Assembly (NCBI RefSeq): GCF_003937945.1
Contig: NZ_RSEC01000039.1
Coordinates: 1 to 64,000, forward strand
Source of the DNA: Amycolatopsis eburnea
Lineage (GTDB): Bacteria; Actinomycetota; Actinomycetes; Mycobacteriales; Pseudonocardiaceae
DNA: 64,000 bases
Reading direction: 5' to 3'
Shown here: positions 53,647-62,760 of the stretch, piece after piece
How positions within the stretch are numbered: the stretch's first letter is position 1
Layout of the letters: every line of letters begins with the position of its first letter
Notes under the pieces: generated by a model
The model's input: the letters and a program-made list of their open reading frames with translations, nothing else
Told to the model about the DNA's origin: nothing
Databases searched by the model: none
Position numbers and translations under genes: made by a program

Positions 53647-54312
53647 TCAAGACGGCGTCAACGTCCAGCTCGCCTCGTACCCATCCACCTTCAGGTACCC
53701 CGGCCCCCGCACATCCCGCTCCACCTGCACGTCCCCGATCTGGTTCAGCAGCAGGTCCCGGAAGTCCCCGGCATGGATCCACAGCGCGATGTTCCCCCGC
53801 GTCTTCGCCGTGAACCGCACCCGCGACACGCCCTCCGGCAGCCGCAGCACCGCCTCGCCCTTGCCCTTCGACTCCTGGCCCAGCACCACCGCGGGCAGGC
53901 TCCGGAAGTCCGAAATCGTCGCCGTCCACGCCGCGTTCGCGTGGACCGTCACCCGCTTCGTCGGGCGGTCCTCGTACGTGTTCAGCCACGTCGTGCCCTT
54001 GTACGCGCCGATCGCGTTGACCAGGCCGTGCTCGCCGCCGTCGGAGTCGATGATCACGTTGGACGTGCACTTCGGGCAGTCGAACGTGAAGAACCCCAGC
54101 TGGTCGGCGGGCCAGCTGGTCTCGAACTCGCCGCTGCCCTTGCCCGTGTGCGTCTCCGTCGGGACTTCGCGTGGCGCCGGGGGCGCGGTCGAGGTCGCGG
54201 TCGGCATCCGGACGGACGCGCCGGACACGGTCTCGATCGTCCCGTAGCCGCCGCCGGGGGCGCACCCCGCCGCCAGTGCCAGCACGACGACGCCGAACAG
54301 CCGTAGTTTCAT
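53647..54312 (-). CDS. Lipoprotein with β-rich outer domain (221 aa)
   Basis: The 221-residue precursor starts MKLRLFGVVVLALAAGC (lipobox LAAGC, Cys about 17) at ATG 54312, with GGAGG 7 bases upstream. A Thr/Pro-rich linker (about 30-60) leads to a β-rich domain. That domain has a CPKC pair (FDCPKCTSNVII), possibly metal-binding or disulfide-forming, and ISDFRSLP and LRLPEGVSRVRFTAKTRGNIALWI strands typical of secreted carbohydrate- or protein-binding sandwiches. Family not recognised. Confidence 0.75.
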   Translation of the reverse strand: MKLRLFGVVVLALAAGCAPGGGYGTIETVSGASVRMPTATSTAPPAPREVPTETHTGKGSGEFETSWPADQLGFFTFDCPKCTSNVIIDSDGGEHGLVNAIGAYKGTTWLNTYEDRPTKRVTVHANAAWTATISDFRSLPAVVLGQESKGKGEAVLRLPEGVSRVRFTAKTRGNIALWIHAGDFRDLLLNQIGDVQVERDVRGPGYLKVDGYEASWTLTPS

Positions 54313-54491
54313 CATTCCCCCTCCGGTGATCTTTCGACCGACCACACCTCCGCGTTACCGTCACGCGCCGCGACCGGTCACCCGATGGCGCACGGCAAAC
54401 CCCCCGAACGCGCGAATGGGCCGTGTGACTGTCCACGGCGGACCCGATCAGCGTGTTGTAATCGCGCGGTCACGCCGTGGAGAGGGTCAGG

Positions 54492-55628
54492 ATGCGCCGT
54501 TTTCTTGTCTTCGTGCTGCCGCTGACGCTCATCGCGACGTTGGTCACGCCCGCGAGCGCGGCCGAGCGCAAGCAGCTCGTGCCCGGCTACGGTTCGTACG
54601 CGCGGCTCATCCGGCTCGACCACTCGATCATCGGCCGCGGGCGCATCATCGCCACGCTGACCAGCGAAGACGCCGGCGGCAAGTTCACGCCGGTGCTGGA
54701 GAGCACCGACGAAGGCGAGTCGTTCCACAAGATCGGCGAGATCCACGACCCCGACGGCCGGTACGGCATGTGCTGCGGCACCGTCTACGAGCTGCCGCAG
54801 CGGGTCGGCAAGCTCCGCGCCGGCACGCTGCTGTGGGCCGCGTCCTACCGGCAGGACGCCGGGCCGCAGCGCCGCGTCGGGATCCGGATCTGGGCCAGCA
54901 AGGACGGCGGCCGCGCGTGGAGCTTCCTGTCCGAGGCCGCGCGGTCGCACAACATCGACGGCATCTGGGAGCCCGAGTTCACCGTCGACGCCGGCGGCAC
55001 GCTCTGGCTCCACTACGCCGACGAGACGCAGGCGCCGAAGTACGCGCAGGTGCTCAACCGGGTCGCCTCGACCGACGGCGTGACCTGGGGCACCAAGCAG
55101 CTCACCATGGCGATCCCGCCCGACCGCGTCCGGCCCGGCATGCCGATCATCCGGCGGCTGCCCGACGGCCGGTACTACTTCGCCTACGAGATCTGCAACT
55201 ACCGCGACCGCTACTGCGACCCGTACTTCAAGATCTCGGCCGACGGCGCCAACTGGGGCGACCCCGCCGACCCCGGCACCCGCGTGAACACCGCCAACGG
55301 CAACTACTTCCAGCACGCGCAGACGATCACGCTGTTCCCCGGCGGCCCGAACGGCGTGCGGATCGTCATGGTCGGGCAGATCTACACCAACGCCAAGGGC
55401 AAGCCGCAGCCGAACAACGGCCAGGTCCTGCTGGCGAACGACAACTTCGGGGCCGGGCACTGGTACGAACTGCCCGCTCCCGTGCACATCACCGGCATCT
55501 ACAACAACTTCTGCCCCAACTACTCCTCGACGCTGCTGCCGGTCGACGACGGCAAGAACGTGCTGGAGATCGCCACCGAGTACAACCTGGGCTGCAAGGC
55601 CTACTTCGGCAAAGGACCGGCCTTCTAG
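54492..55628 (+). CDS. Secreted sialidase-fold (BNR) protein
   Basis: The 378-residue precursor begins MRRFLVFVLPLTLIATLVTPASA (signal peptide, cleavage about 23). The mature part is a probable six-bladed sialidase-superfamily propeller with Asp-box-like motifs SKDGGRAWSF, STDGVTWG and SADGANWG. It also has conserved acid and aromatic clusters (IWEPEFTVD, YYFAYEICNYRDRYCD) that could form a glycosidase site. Cys pairs suggest disulfides. It may act on plant or microbial polysaccharides. ATG 54492 follows AGGGTCAGG. It is divergent from the lipoprotein gene. Confidence 0.75.
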   Translation: MRRFLVFVLPLTLIATLVTPASAAERKQLVPGYGSYARLIRLDHSIIGRGRIIATLTSEDAGGKFTPVLESTDEGESFHKIGEIHDPDGRYGMCCGTVYELPQRVGKLRAGTLLWAASYRQDAGPQRRVGIRIWASKDGGRAWSFLSEAARSHNIDGIWEPEFTVDAGGTLWLHYADETQAPKYAQVLNRVASTDGVTWGTKQLTMAIPPDRVRPGMPIIRRLPDGRYYFAYEICNYRDRYCDPYFKISADGANWGDPADPGTRVNTANGNYFQHAQTITLFPGGPNGVRIVMVGQIYTNAKGKPQPNNGQVLLANDNFGAGHWYELPAPVHITGIYNNFCPNYSSTLLPVDDGKNVLEIATEYNLGCKAYFGKGPAF

Positions 55629-55703
55629 CGCTTCTCGATCGGCCGCGCCGGCCCAGCCCGTAGGGTGGGGACGCAGTCGTGGCCGACGAGAGGGAGGCAG
55701 TTC

Positions 55704-56585
55704 ATGAAGGGCATCGTGCTGGCCGGAGGCAGCGGGACCCGCCTGCACCCGATCACCCAGGCGGTGTCGAAGCAGCTGCTGCCGGTCTACGACAAGCCGA
55801 TGGTCTACTACCCGATCTCGGTGCTGATGCTGGCCGGGATCCGCGAGATCCTCATCATCTCCACCCCCACCGACCTGCCGATGTTCCGCCGGCTGCTGGG
55901 CAGCGGCGACCAGTTCGGCGTCTCGTTCTCCTACGCCGAGCAGCCCAGCCCCAACGGCCTGGCCGAGGCGTTCGTGATCGGCGCGGACTTCATCGGCGAC
56001 GACGACGTGGCGCTCGTGCTCGGCGACAACATCTTCTACGGCCAGGGCTTCTCCAGCCGCCTGCAGCAGGCCGTGCGCGAGCTCGACGGCTGCGTCCTGT
56101 TCGGCTACCCGGTGAAGGACCCCGAGCGCTACGGCGTCGGCGAGGTCGGCCCCGACGGCAAGCTGCGCACGATCGAAGAAAAGCCCGCGAAGCCGCGTTC
56201 GAACAAGGCGATCACCGGGCTGTACTTCTACGAGAACGACGTCGTCGAAATCGCGCGCTCGCTGAAGCCGTCGCGGCGCGGCGAGCTGGAGATCACCGAC
56301 GTCAACCTGACCTACCTGCGGCAGGACCGGGCCACGCTGGTCGAGCTCAGCCGCGGGTTCGCCTGGCTCGACACCGGCACGCACGACTCGCTGCTCGAAG
56401 CCGGCCAGTTCGTGCAGGTGCTGGAGCACCGCACCGGCGTGCGCATCGCGTGCCTGGAGGAGATCGCGCTGCGGATGGGCTTCATCGACGCCCAGGAGTG
56501 CTACGCGCTGGGCGCGAAGCTGGCGAAGTCCGGCTACGGCGACTACGTCAAGGCGGTCGCCGTCGCGGCGGGAGCGTCGGCCTAG
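55704..56585 (+). CDS. rfbA: Glucose-1-phosphate thymidylyltransferase
   Basis: The 293-residue enzyme has the RmlA signature: MKGIVLAGGSGTRLHPITQAVSKQLLPVYDKPMVYYP (nucleotide-binding loop), LVLGDNIFYGQGF, GEVGPDGKLRTIEEKP, and FAWLDTGTHDSLLEA. It makes dTDP-glucose, the entry point for deoxysugars such as rhamnose. The other rml genes are not adjacent. GGGAGG lies 8 bases upstream of the ATG. It overlaps the 3' end of htpX by 4 bases. Confidence 0.97.
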   Translation: MKGIVLAGGSGTRLHPITQAVSKQLLPVYDKPMVYYPISVLMLAGIREILIISTPTDLPMFRRLLGSGDQFGVSFSYAEQPSPNGLAEAFVIGADFIGDDDVALVLGDNIFYGQGFSSRLQQAVRELDGCVLFGYPVKDPERYGVGEVGPDGKLRTIEEKPAKPRSNKAITGLYFYENDVVEIARSLKPSRRGELEITDVNLTYLRQDRATLVELSRGFAWLDTGTHDSLLEAGQFVQVLEHRTGVRIACLEEIALRMGFIDAQECYALGAKLAKSGYGDYVKAVAVAAGASA

Positions 56586-57442
56586 AAGCCGCCCGGCCCG
56601 CGGCGGGCCATTTCCTCGAGCCGCCGGATCCGGTCGGCGATCGGCGGGTGCGTGGAGAAGAGCTTGCTCAGGCCCTCGCCGGGGCGGAACGGGTTCGCGA
56701 TCATCAGGTGCGACTGCGACACCAGCTGCGGCTCGGCCACCAGCGGCCGCGCCCGCGTGCCCGCGTCGAGCTTCCGCAGCGCCGAGGCCAGGCCCAGCGG
56801 GTCGCCGGTGAGCTCGGCGCCGGACGCGTCGGCCTGGTACTCCCGCGACCGGCTCACACCCATCCGGATCACGGCGGCCGCGATCGGCCCTACGAAGATC
56901 AACATGAGGCTGACCAGGGGACTGCCGTCGCGGTTGTTGCCCCCGAAGAACAGCGCGATGTTCGCGAGCACGCTGATCACGCTGGCCAGCGCGCCGGCCA
57001 CGCACGAGATCAGGATGTCGCGGTTGTAGACGTGGGACAGCTCGTGCCCGAGCACGGCCCGCAGCTCGCGCTCGTCGAGCAGGTCGAGGATGCCGGTGGT
57101 GCAGCACACGGCCGCGTGCCGCGGGCTGCGGCCGGTGGCGAACGCGTTCGGCGCGACCGTCGGGCTCAGGTAGAGCTGCGGCATCGGCTGGCGGGCGACC
57201 TGCGCCAGCTCGCGCACGATCCGGTACATCGCGGGCTGCTCGACCTCGGACACCGGCCGCGCCCGCATCGCGCGCAGCGCCAGCTTGTCCGAGTTGAAGT
57301 ACGCGTAGGCGTTCATCCCGAGCGCGATGAGCAGGCCGATGACCAGGGCACCGCGGCCGAAGAGCCCGCTGATCGCGATGATGATCGCCGACAGCAGGCC
57401 GAGCAGCAACGCCGTCTTGAGTCCGTTCTGGTGCCCGTGCAC
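56582..57442 (-). CDS. htpX: HtpX-like membrane zinc metalloprotease
   Basis: The 286-residue protease has two N-terminal helices (about 9-45), then the M48 motif HELSH (133-137) within VLGHELSHVYNRD. Two further helices follow (about 145-200), with the third zinc ligand in SREYQADASGAEL and FSTHPPIADRI at the end. It degrades damaged membrane proteins. It starts at GTG 57442 (MHGHQNG). It is convergent with rfbA, overlapping by 4 bases. Confidence 0.95.
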   Translation of the reverse strand: MHGHQNGLKTALLLGLLSAIIIAISGLFGRGALVIGLLIALGMNAYAYFNSDKLALRAMRARPVSEVEQPAMYRIVRELAQVARQPMPQLYLSPTVAPNAFATGRSPRHAAVCCTTGILDLLDERELRAVLGHELSHVYNRDILISCVAGALASVISVLANIALFFGGNNRDGSPLVSLMLIFVGPIAAAVIRMGVSRSREYQADASGAELTGDPLGLASALRKLDAGTRARPLVAEPQLVSQSHLMIANPFRPGEGLSKLFSTHPPIADRIRRLEEMARRGPGGF

Positions 57443-57577
57443 GCGCGCTCGCCTCCGTCCGCTCTGGAAGTGGGGTTACCCATCGGAAACAACGCGATCG
57501 GGCGACGCGAAGTTCCTTCACGTGAGCATCGCGCGGGTTACGCTCGGAAGGCGAGTTGATCACGAGCGGAGGCGCCG

Positions 57578-58546
57578 ATGCGAGGTCGCCCGATCGGCCG
57601 GAGGGCCCTGTTCGCCCTGGTCACGGCCGGCGCCGGGGCTCTGGTCCTGCCGGGGGCGGCGCGCGCGGAAGAGGTCCGCTCGATCGACGTCGGCGGCACG
57701 CCGACCGGGGTGGCGGTGAACCCGGTCACGGGGCTCGCGTACGTCGCCGATCCCGAGGCGGGTGCGGTGTCCGTCGTCGACCCGCGCAGCGCCGCGGTGG
57801 TCGCGCTGGTCCACGTCGGCGGCGAGCCGGGCGACGTCGCCGTCGACCCGAAGGCCGGCCGGATCTACGTCGCGAACCCGCCGGCGGGCACCGTCGTGGT
57901 CCTCGACGGCCGCACGCACGACCTGGTGAGCGTGATCGGCGCCGGGACGGGAGCGGCCACGCTCGCCGTGGACGAGCAGGCCAACCGCGTCTACGCGGCG
58001 AGCGCCGCCACCGGCACGCTCGCCGTGCTCGACGGCGTCAGCTGCACGCTGGCGGCCCTCGTGCCGGGGCCGAAGCCGAGCCTCGCCGGGATCGCCGTCG
58101 ACCCCGGCCGCAAGCTGGCCTACTGCGCCAGCACGGCGACCGATTCGGTCGAGGTCTTTTCGATCGACAGCGGTAAGTTTGTGACCAGCGTGAAGGTCGG
58201 GGCGCGGCCCACGGCGGTCGCGGTGCACGCGGCGAGCGGCACGGTGTACGTCGCGAACTCCGGCATCCACCACATGTCCATTGTGGACGCGGCCACCCAC
58301 GCCGAGCGCAAGACCGTGTTGCTGCGCAGTGAATCCTCGGCGCTGGCCGTGCACCAGGGCACGAACACGGTGTACACCAACGGCGGCCAGAACGGCCTCA
58401 GCCGGGTCGACGGCGCGACCGGCACGCTGACCGGCGAGCTGTCGCTGGGCGTGAACCCCGGCGACGTCGCGGTCGACCAGCGCACGCGCGCGGTGTGGGT
58501 CACCGATCCCCTGAACGGCCGGGTTTCCGTCGTCGGCGATTTCTGA
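57578..58546 (+). CDS. Exported YVTN/NHL-type β-propeller protein
   Basis: The 322-residue precursor has an N-terminal export signal with twin Arg (RPIGRRALFALVTAGAGALV, cleavage about ARA-E 30), perhaps Tat-dependent. About seven repeats of the YVTN type follow: GVAVNPVTGLAYVADPEAG, DVAVDPKAGRIYVANPPAG and similar, each about 40 residues. Such propellers bind ligands or form surface layers; no catalytic residue is evident. It is divergent from htpX across 135 bases. Confidence 0.8.
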   Translation: MRGRPIGRRALFALVTAGAGALVLPGAARAEEVRSIDVGGTPTGVAVNPVTGLAYVADPEAGAVSVVDPRSAAVVALVHVGGEPGDVAVDPKAGRIYVANPPAGTVVVLDGRTHDLVSVIGAGTGAATLAVDEQANRVYAASAATGTLAVLDGVSCTLAALVPGPKPSLAGIAVDPGRKLAYCASTATDSVEVFSIDSGKFVTSVKVGARPTAVAVHAASGTVYVANSGIHHMSIVDAATHAERKTVLLRSESSALAVHQGTNTVYTNGGQNGLSRVDGATGTLTGELSLGVNPGDVAVDQRTRAVWVTDPLNGRVSVVGDF

Positions 58547-58586
58547 GCCCGCGGCTGGGGCAACTCCAGGTATACGGTCGGGAAGC

Positions 58587-59462
58587 ATGAAACTCGGACT
58601 GCAGATCCCCGACTTCACCTGGCCGAACGGGGCGTCCGCGCTGGGCGCCGACCTGGCCGCCGTCGTCCGCACCGCCGACAGCGCGGGCTTCGACTCCATC
58701 GCAGTGATGGACCACTTCTTCCAGATCGGCGGGGTCGGCGCGATAGAAAACGACATGCTCGAGGCGTACACGACCCTCGGTTTCATCGCGGCGCACACTT
58801 CGCGGGCGAAGCTCCTCACGGTCGTCACCGGCGTCCTCTACCGCCACCCGGGCCTGCTGGCCAAGGCGATCACGACCCTGGACGTCCTCTCGGGCGGCCG
58901 CGCGATCCTCGGCATCGGCGCGGGCTGGAACGAGGACGAGTCCCGCGGCCTCGGCTTCCCCTTCCCGCCGGTCGCCGAGCGCTTCGAGCTGCTGGAGGAG
59001 AACCTCCAGTACGTGCTGCAGATGTGGGCGGACGGCGACGAGCCGTTCAAGAGCAAGCACTTCGACGCGGCGCGGCTGCTGAACGTCCCACAGGCCCTGT
59101 CGGACCCGCGTCCCCCGATCATGATCGGCGGCGGGGGCGAGAAGAAGACGCTGCGGCTGGTCGCGAAGTACGCCGACCAGTGCAACCTGTTCAACAGCCC
59201 GGAGCTGGAGCACAAGCTCGACGTCCTCAAGCAGCACTGCGAGAACGAGGGCCGCGACTACGACTCGATCACCAAGACCGTCTACCACATCCTCGACATC
59301 GGCGAGGACGGCTCGAAGTCCGGCGAGCTGCTGAAGGAACTGGAGCGGCTGCACGGGCTGGGTATCGACGTGGCGCTCGGAATGGTCCCGCACGTCCACA
59401 ACCCGGCGGTGCTGGAGAAGTTCGGCACCGACGTGATCCCGGCCGCGGAAAAGATCGGCTGA
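58587..59462 (+). CDS. LLM-class F420-dependent oxidoreductase
   Basis: The 291-residue protein matches F420-binding luciferase-like enzymes of the TIGR03560 type: MKLGLQIPDFTWPNG, FDSIAVMDHFFQIGG, GVLYRHPGLLAKAITTLDVLSGGRAILGIGAGWNEDE and PPIMIGGGGEKKTLRLVAKYADQCNLF. It is distinct from the LLM protein at 40038-40958, mainly in its C-terminal half. It precedes the glycan operon but is separated by a terminator and a convergent gene. Substrate unknown. Confidence 0.88.
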   Translation: MKLGLQIPDFTWPNGASALGADLAAVVRTADSAGFDSIAVMDHFFQIGGVGAIENDMLEAYTTLGFIAAHTSRAKLLTVVTGVLYRHPGLLAKAITTLDVLSGGRAILGIGAGWNEDESRGLGFPFPPVAERFELLEENLQYVLQMWADGDEPFKSKHFDAARLLNVPQALSDPRPPIMIGGGGEKKTLRLVAKYADQCNLFNSPELEHKLDVLKQHCENEGRDYDSITKTVYHILDIGEDGSKSGELLKELERLHGLGIDVALGMVPHVHNPAVLEKFGTDVIPAAEKIG

Positions 59463-59488
59463 GCGATTTTCGTTCGGCAATTTGCCTG

Positions 59489-59519
59489 AGCCCTCTGCGC
59501 CATTGCGGCGCGGAGGGCT
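59489..59519. terminator. Convergent terminator
   Basis: AGCCCTCTGCGCC (59489-59501) pairs with GGCGCGGAGGGCT (59507-59519) with one G-U wobble and a 5-base loop. It lies between the LLM gene and the convergent small membrane-protein gene. Confidence 0.8.
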
Positions 59520-59888
59520 TCAGCCGTCTTTGGCGACGACGCGGGTCAGCGCCGCGACGCCGATGCCGGCCACCGCCAGTACGATCCCGCTCACCGGCCA
59601 CCCCACCAGCACGAGCACCACGCCGGCGCCCGCGAACAGGGCGAACTCCACCAGGAAGCGGGCCGGTTCCGGGAGGCGGCGGCGGGCGCGCGGGGCGATG
59701 AACAGGCCCCAGAGCGCGGCGGCGACCAGCGGCAACAGGACCGCGTCGACGATCGCCAGCGCCACCCCGGTGCCGAGCTGGGTGCCCGCCAGGGCGAGGC
59801 CGCCCAGCAGGGCCAGCTCGGTGAGGAAGCGGATCGTGAGCACCACGCCCGCGAACCCGCCCAGGCGGGGTGTCGGCTCCGAAGTCAT
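59520..59888 (-). CDS. YrdB/DUF2568-like small membrane protein
   Basis: The 122-residue product has about four membrane helices and the DUF2568 pattern LPLVAAALWGLFIAPRARRRLPEPARFLVEFALF (about 53-87). The helices lie near 14-35, 40-62, 80-100 and 100-117. Family members in Bacillus and Actinobacteria are uncharacterised. It is divergent from the glycan operon. Confidence 0.8.
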   Translation of the reverse strand: MTSEPTPRLGGFAGVVLTIRFLTELALLGGLALAGTQLGTGVALAIVDAVLLPLVAAALWGLFIAPRARRRLPEPARFLVEFALFAGAGVVLVLVGWPVSGIVLAVAGIGVAALTRVVAKDG

Positions 59889-59906
59889 CCGGCCAGCCTA
59901 TGACCG

Positions 59907-59943
59907 GTCCACTGTGGACGTTACGGGTACGATCCGGTACGAT
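59907..59943 (+). promoter_or_regulatory. Promoter of the glycan operon with overlapping repeats
   Basis: TGGACG (59915-59920), 17 bases, then TACGAT (59938-59943) is a good promoter match on the plus strand, about 140 bases before the first gene. The -35 box overlaps the palindrome GTCCACTGTGGAC (59907-59919), and the -10 is the second of two GGTACGAT repeats (59926-59933, 59936-59943; period 10). Both could be regulator sites. Confidence 0.5.
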
Positions 59944-60085
59944 GCGTGATCTCCGCCACTATTAGGCCATTCAGGTTGCGGTTCCGAATCGGTCCACGAC
60001 CGGCTCCCGCGTCGCTGTAACGGCGATCCACCCCTGCTCGACGTGTTAAGCGCACATCGCGACCGCGAGCCAAGGAGCCTGGTAG

Positions 60086-61318
60086 ATGACCACATGTCGA
60101 CTCTGCGGTTCGACAAACACGGCCGGCGTCGTCGACCTCGGCGCGACTCCCCCGTGTGAGCGATTCCTGACCGCCGAACAGCTCGACGAGCCGGAGGCCA
60201 CCTTCCCGCTCCACCTCAAGGTGTGCACCGACTGCTGGCTCGCCCAGATCCCCCCGCTGATCGACCCCGACGACACCTTCACCGAGTACGCCTACTTCTC
60301 GTCCTTTTCGACGTCGTGGGTCGAGCACGCGAAGCGGTTCGTCGACGGCGCGGTCGAGCGGCTCGGGCTCGGCGAGAAGTCCTTCGTCGTCGAGGTCGCG
60401 AGCAACGACGGCTACCTGCTCAAGCACGTCGTCGGGCACGGCATCCGGTGTCTGGGCGTGGAACCCTCGGTGAACGTCGGGCAAGCCGCGCGCGACGCCG
60501 GCGTGCCCACCCTGACCGCGTTCCTCTCCGAGGAAACCGGCCGCCAGGTGCGCGAGGAGCACGGCCCGGCCGACCTCGTCGCCGCGAACAACGTGTACGC
60601 GCACATCCCCGACGTCCTCGGCTTCACCAAGGGCCTGCGGGCGCTGGTGGCGGACGACGGCTGGGTCTCCATCGAGGTCCAGCACCTGCTCACGCTGATC
60701 GAGAAGAACCAGTACGACACGATCTACCACGAGCACTTCCAGTACTACACGGTCGAATCCGCGCGCCGGGCCCTCGCGACCGGCGGCCTGACCGTGGTCG
60801 ACGTCGAACTGCTGCCGACGCACGGTGGGTCCATCCGGCTGTGGGCGCGTCCCGACGGCGTCGCCGGTGAGCCGAGCGAGCGGATGACCGACGTGCTGGA
60901 GCGCGAGAAGGCCGCCGGGCTGCACGAGCTGTCCGGGTACACCGAGTTCGCCGAGCGCGTCACCCGCGTGCGGCTGGACCTGCTGAAGTTCCTCATCGAG
61001 GCGCGCAACGACGGGAAGACCGTCGTCGGCTACGGCGCCCCGGGCAAGGGCAACACCCTGCTCAACCACTGCGGCATCCGGACGGACCTGCTGCCGTACA
61101 CGGTCGATCGCAACCCGTACAAGCACGGCCGGTTCACCCCGGGCACCCGGATCCCGGTGCTGCCCCCGGAGCGCATCGAAGCCGACCGGCCCGACTACGT
61201 GCTCGTCCTCCCGTGGAACCTCCGGGAGGAACTGACCGGACAACTCTCCTACATCGGGGCGTGGGGCGGAAAGCTCGTGTTCCCGATCCCCCACCTGGAA
61301 ATCGTCGAGGTGCAGTGA
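60086..61318 (+). CDS. NDP-sugar C-methyltransferase-like enzyme
   Basis: The 410-residue enzyme has an N-terminal zinc-binding domain (CRLCGS...CTDCWL), a central SAM-binding domain (FVVEVASNDGYLLKHV, GVEPSVNVGQAAR) and a C-terminal domain with YGAPGKGNTLLNHCGI. This is the three-domain layout of TylC3-like sugar C-3-methyltransferases, which act on dTDP-4-keto sugars; the YHEHFQYYT motif is the catalytic loop region. It begins a tightly packed operon. AAGGAG lies 8 bases upstream of the ATG. Confidence 0.88.
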   Translation: MTTCRLCGSTNTAGVVDLGATPPCERFLTAEQLDEPEATFPLHLKVCTDCWLAQIPPLIDPDDTFTEYAYFSSFSTSWVEHAKRFVDGAVERLGLGEKSFVVEVASNDGYLLKHVVGHGIRCLGVEPSVNVGQAARDAGVPTLTAFLSEETGRQVREEHGPADLVAANNVYAHIPDVLGFTKGLRALVADDGWVSIEVQHLLTLIEKNQYDTIYHEHFQYYTVESARRALATGGLTVVDVELLPTHGGSIRLWARPDGVAGEPSERMTDVLEREKAAGLHELSGYTEFAERVTRVRLDLLKFLIEARNDGKTVVGYGAPGKGNTLLNHCGIRTDLLPYTVDRNPYKHGRFTPGTRIPVLPPERIEADRPDYVLVLPWNLREELTGQLSYIGAWGGKLVFPIPHLEIVEVQ

Positions 61319-61319
61319 C

Positions 61320-62111
61320 GTGAAGGTCGTTCTCTTCTGCGGTGGCTACGGGATGCGGATGCGCAACGGCGCGGCCGACGACGTCCCGAAGCCGATGGCG
61401 ATGGTCGGTCCGAGACCGCTCATCTGGCACGTGATGCGTTACTACGCGCATTTCGGCCACACCGAATTCATCCTGTGCCTCGGTTACGGCGCGGCGCACA
61501 TCAAGAACTTCTTCCTGAACTACCAGGAAACCATTTCCAACGACTTCATCCTGCGCAACGGGCAGGCGGAACTGCTCTCGACCGACATCGCCGACTGGAC
61601 GATCACCTTCGTGCAGACCGGCATCGAGTCGCCGATCGGCGAGCGCCTGCGCCGCGTCCGCGACTACCTCGACGGCGACGAGATGTTCCTCGCGAACTAC
61701 GCCGACGTCCTGTCCGACGTCCCGCTGCCCGACATGATCGAGCGCTTCCGCAACACCGACGCGGGAGCGTCGATGATGGTCGTGCCGCCGCAGTCGTCGT
61801 TCCACTGCGTCGAAATGGACGAGGGCGGCATGGTCGGCTCGATCACCGCGGTCAGCGAAATGCCGCTGTGGGAGAACGGCGGCTACTTCGTGCTGCGGCA
61901 GGAAGTGTTCGACCACATCCCGGAGAACGGCGACCTGGTCGCCGACGGCTGCGGCGAGCTGGCCAAGCGCGGGCGGCTGCTGGCCTACCCGTACCGCGGG
62001 TTCTGGAAGCCGACCGACACGGTCAAGGAGCGCGCGGCGCTCGACGACGCCTACACCCACGGCGACCGGCCGTGGGCGCTCTGGGAGCGCCCCGTCGCGA
62101 GCACGGCGTGA
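61320..62111 (+). CDS. Sugar-1-phosphate nucleotidyltransferase, RfbF-like
   Basis: The 263-residue enzyme has VVLFCGGYGMRMRNGAADDVPKPMAMVGPRPLIWHVMRYYAHFG, a nucleotidyltransferase signature (G-G-x-G-x-R-x6-K-P) closest to glucose-1-phosphate cytidylyltransferases, and FLANYADVLSDVPL with the catalytic Asp. It should activate a hexose-1-phosphate for downstream modification. GTG 61320 starts one base after the previous stop. Nucleotide preference is not certain. Confidence 0.85.
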   Translation: MKVVLFCGGYGMRMRNGAADDVPKPMAMVGPRPLIWHVMRYYAHFGHTEFILCLGYGAAHIKNFFLNYQETISNDFILRNGQAELLSTDIADWTITFVQTGIESPIGERLRRVRDYLDGDEMFLANYADVLSDVPLPDMIERFRNTDAGASMMVVPPQSSFHCVEMDEGGMVGSITAVSEMPLWENGGYFVLRQEVFDHIPENGDLVADGCGELAKRGRLLAYPYRGFWKPTDTVKERAALDDAYTHGDRPWALWERPVASTA

Positions 62112-62755
62112 TCGGGCTGCGGCCGGGACGGCTCGGCAGCGTGGTCGCGCTCGGCGCGCACTGCGACGACATCGCGATCGGCGCCGGCGGCACGCTGCTG
62201 ACGCTGTGCGCGTCCCGGCCGGGCCTGCGCGTCGACGCGCTGGTCCTCTCCGGCGGCGGCACGCCCCGCGAGGACGAGGAGCGGGCCGCGCTGGCCGCGT
62301 TCTGCCCGGGCGCGGACGTCGACGTCACGGTGCTCAAGCTGCCCGACGGCCGGTTCCCGGCGCATTGGGAAGAGGCCAAGAACGCGCTCGAAGAGCTGCG
62401 GCGGCGGACCGACCCGGACCTCATCCTGGCGCCTCGCACCGACGACGCGCACCAGGACCACCGCGGCCTCGCCAAGCTGGTGCCGACGGCGTTCCGCGAC
62501 CACCTGGCGCTGGGGTACGAGATCGTCAAGTGGGACGGCGACCTCGGCAGCCCCTCGGTGTACCAGCCGCTCGACGACGACGTCGCCGAATCGAAGGTCC
62601 GGCTACTGCAGGAGCACTACGCGTCGCAGCGGCACCGCGGCTGGTACGACCGCGAAGCGTTCCTCGGGCTGGCCCGGATCCGCGGCATCGAAGCCGCCGC
62701 GAAGTACGCCGAAGCGTTTTTCGTCAAGAAACTCACTCTCGACCTGAAGGGCTGA
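62108..62755 (+). CDS. PIG-L family deacetylase
   Basis: The 215-residue enzyme has the zinc-site motif GAHCDDIAIGAGGTL (A-H-x-D-D, about 16-30) and HQDHRGLAK (about 119-127). PIG-L enzymes remove N-acetyl groups from amino sugars. GTG 62108 overlaps the previous stop by 4 bases. Its place in the operon suggests a deacetylated aminosugar in the product. An open frame running in from 61475 is a shadow. Confidence 0.9.
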   Translation: MIGLRPGRLGSVVALGAHCDDIAIGAGGTLLTLCASRPGLRVDALVLSGGGTPREDEERAALAAFCPGADVDVTVLKLPDGRFPAHWEEAKNALEELRRRTDPDLILAPRTDDAHQDHRGLAKLVPTAFRDHLALGYEIVKWDGDLGSPSVYQPLDDDVAESKVRLLQEHYASQRHRGWYDREAFLGLARIRGIEAAAKYAEAFFVKKLTLDLKG

Positions 62756-62760
62756 ATCCG

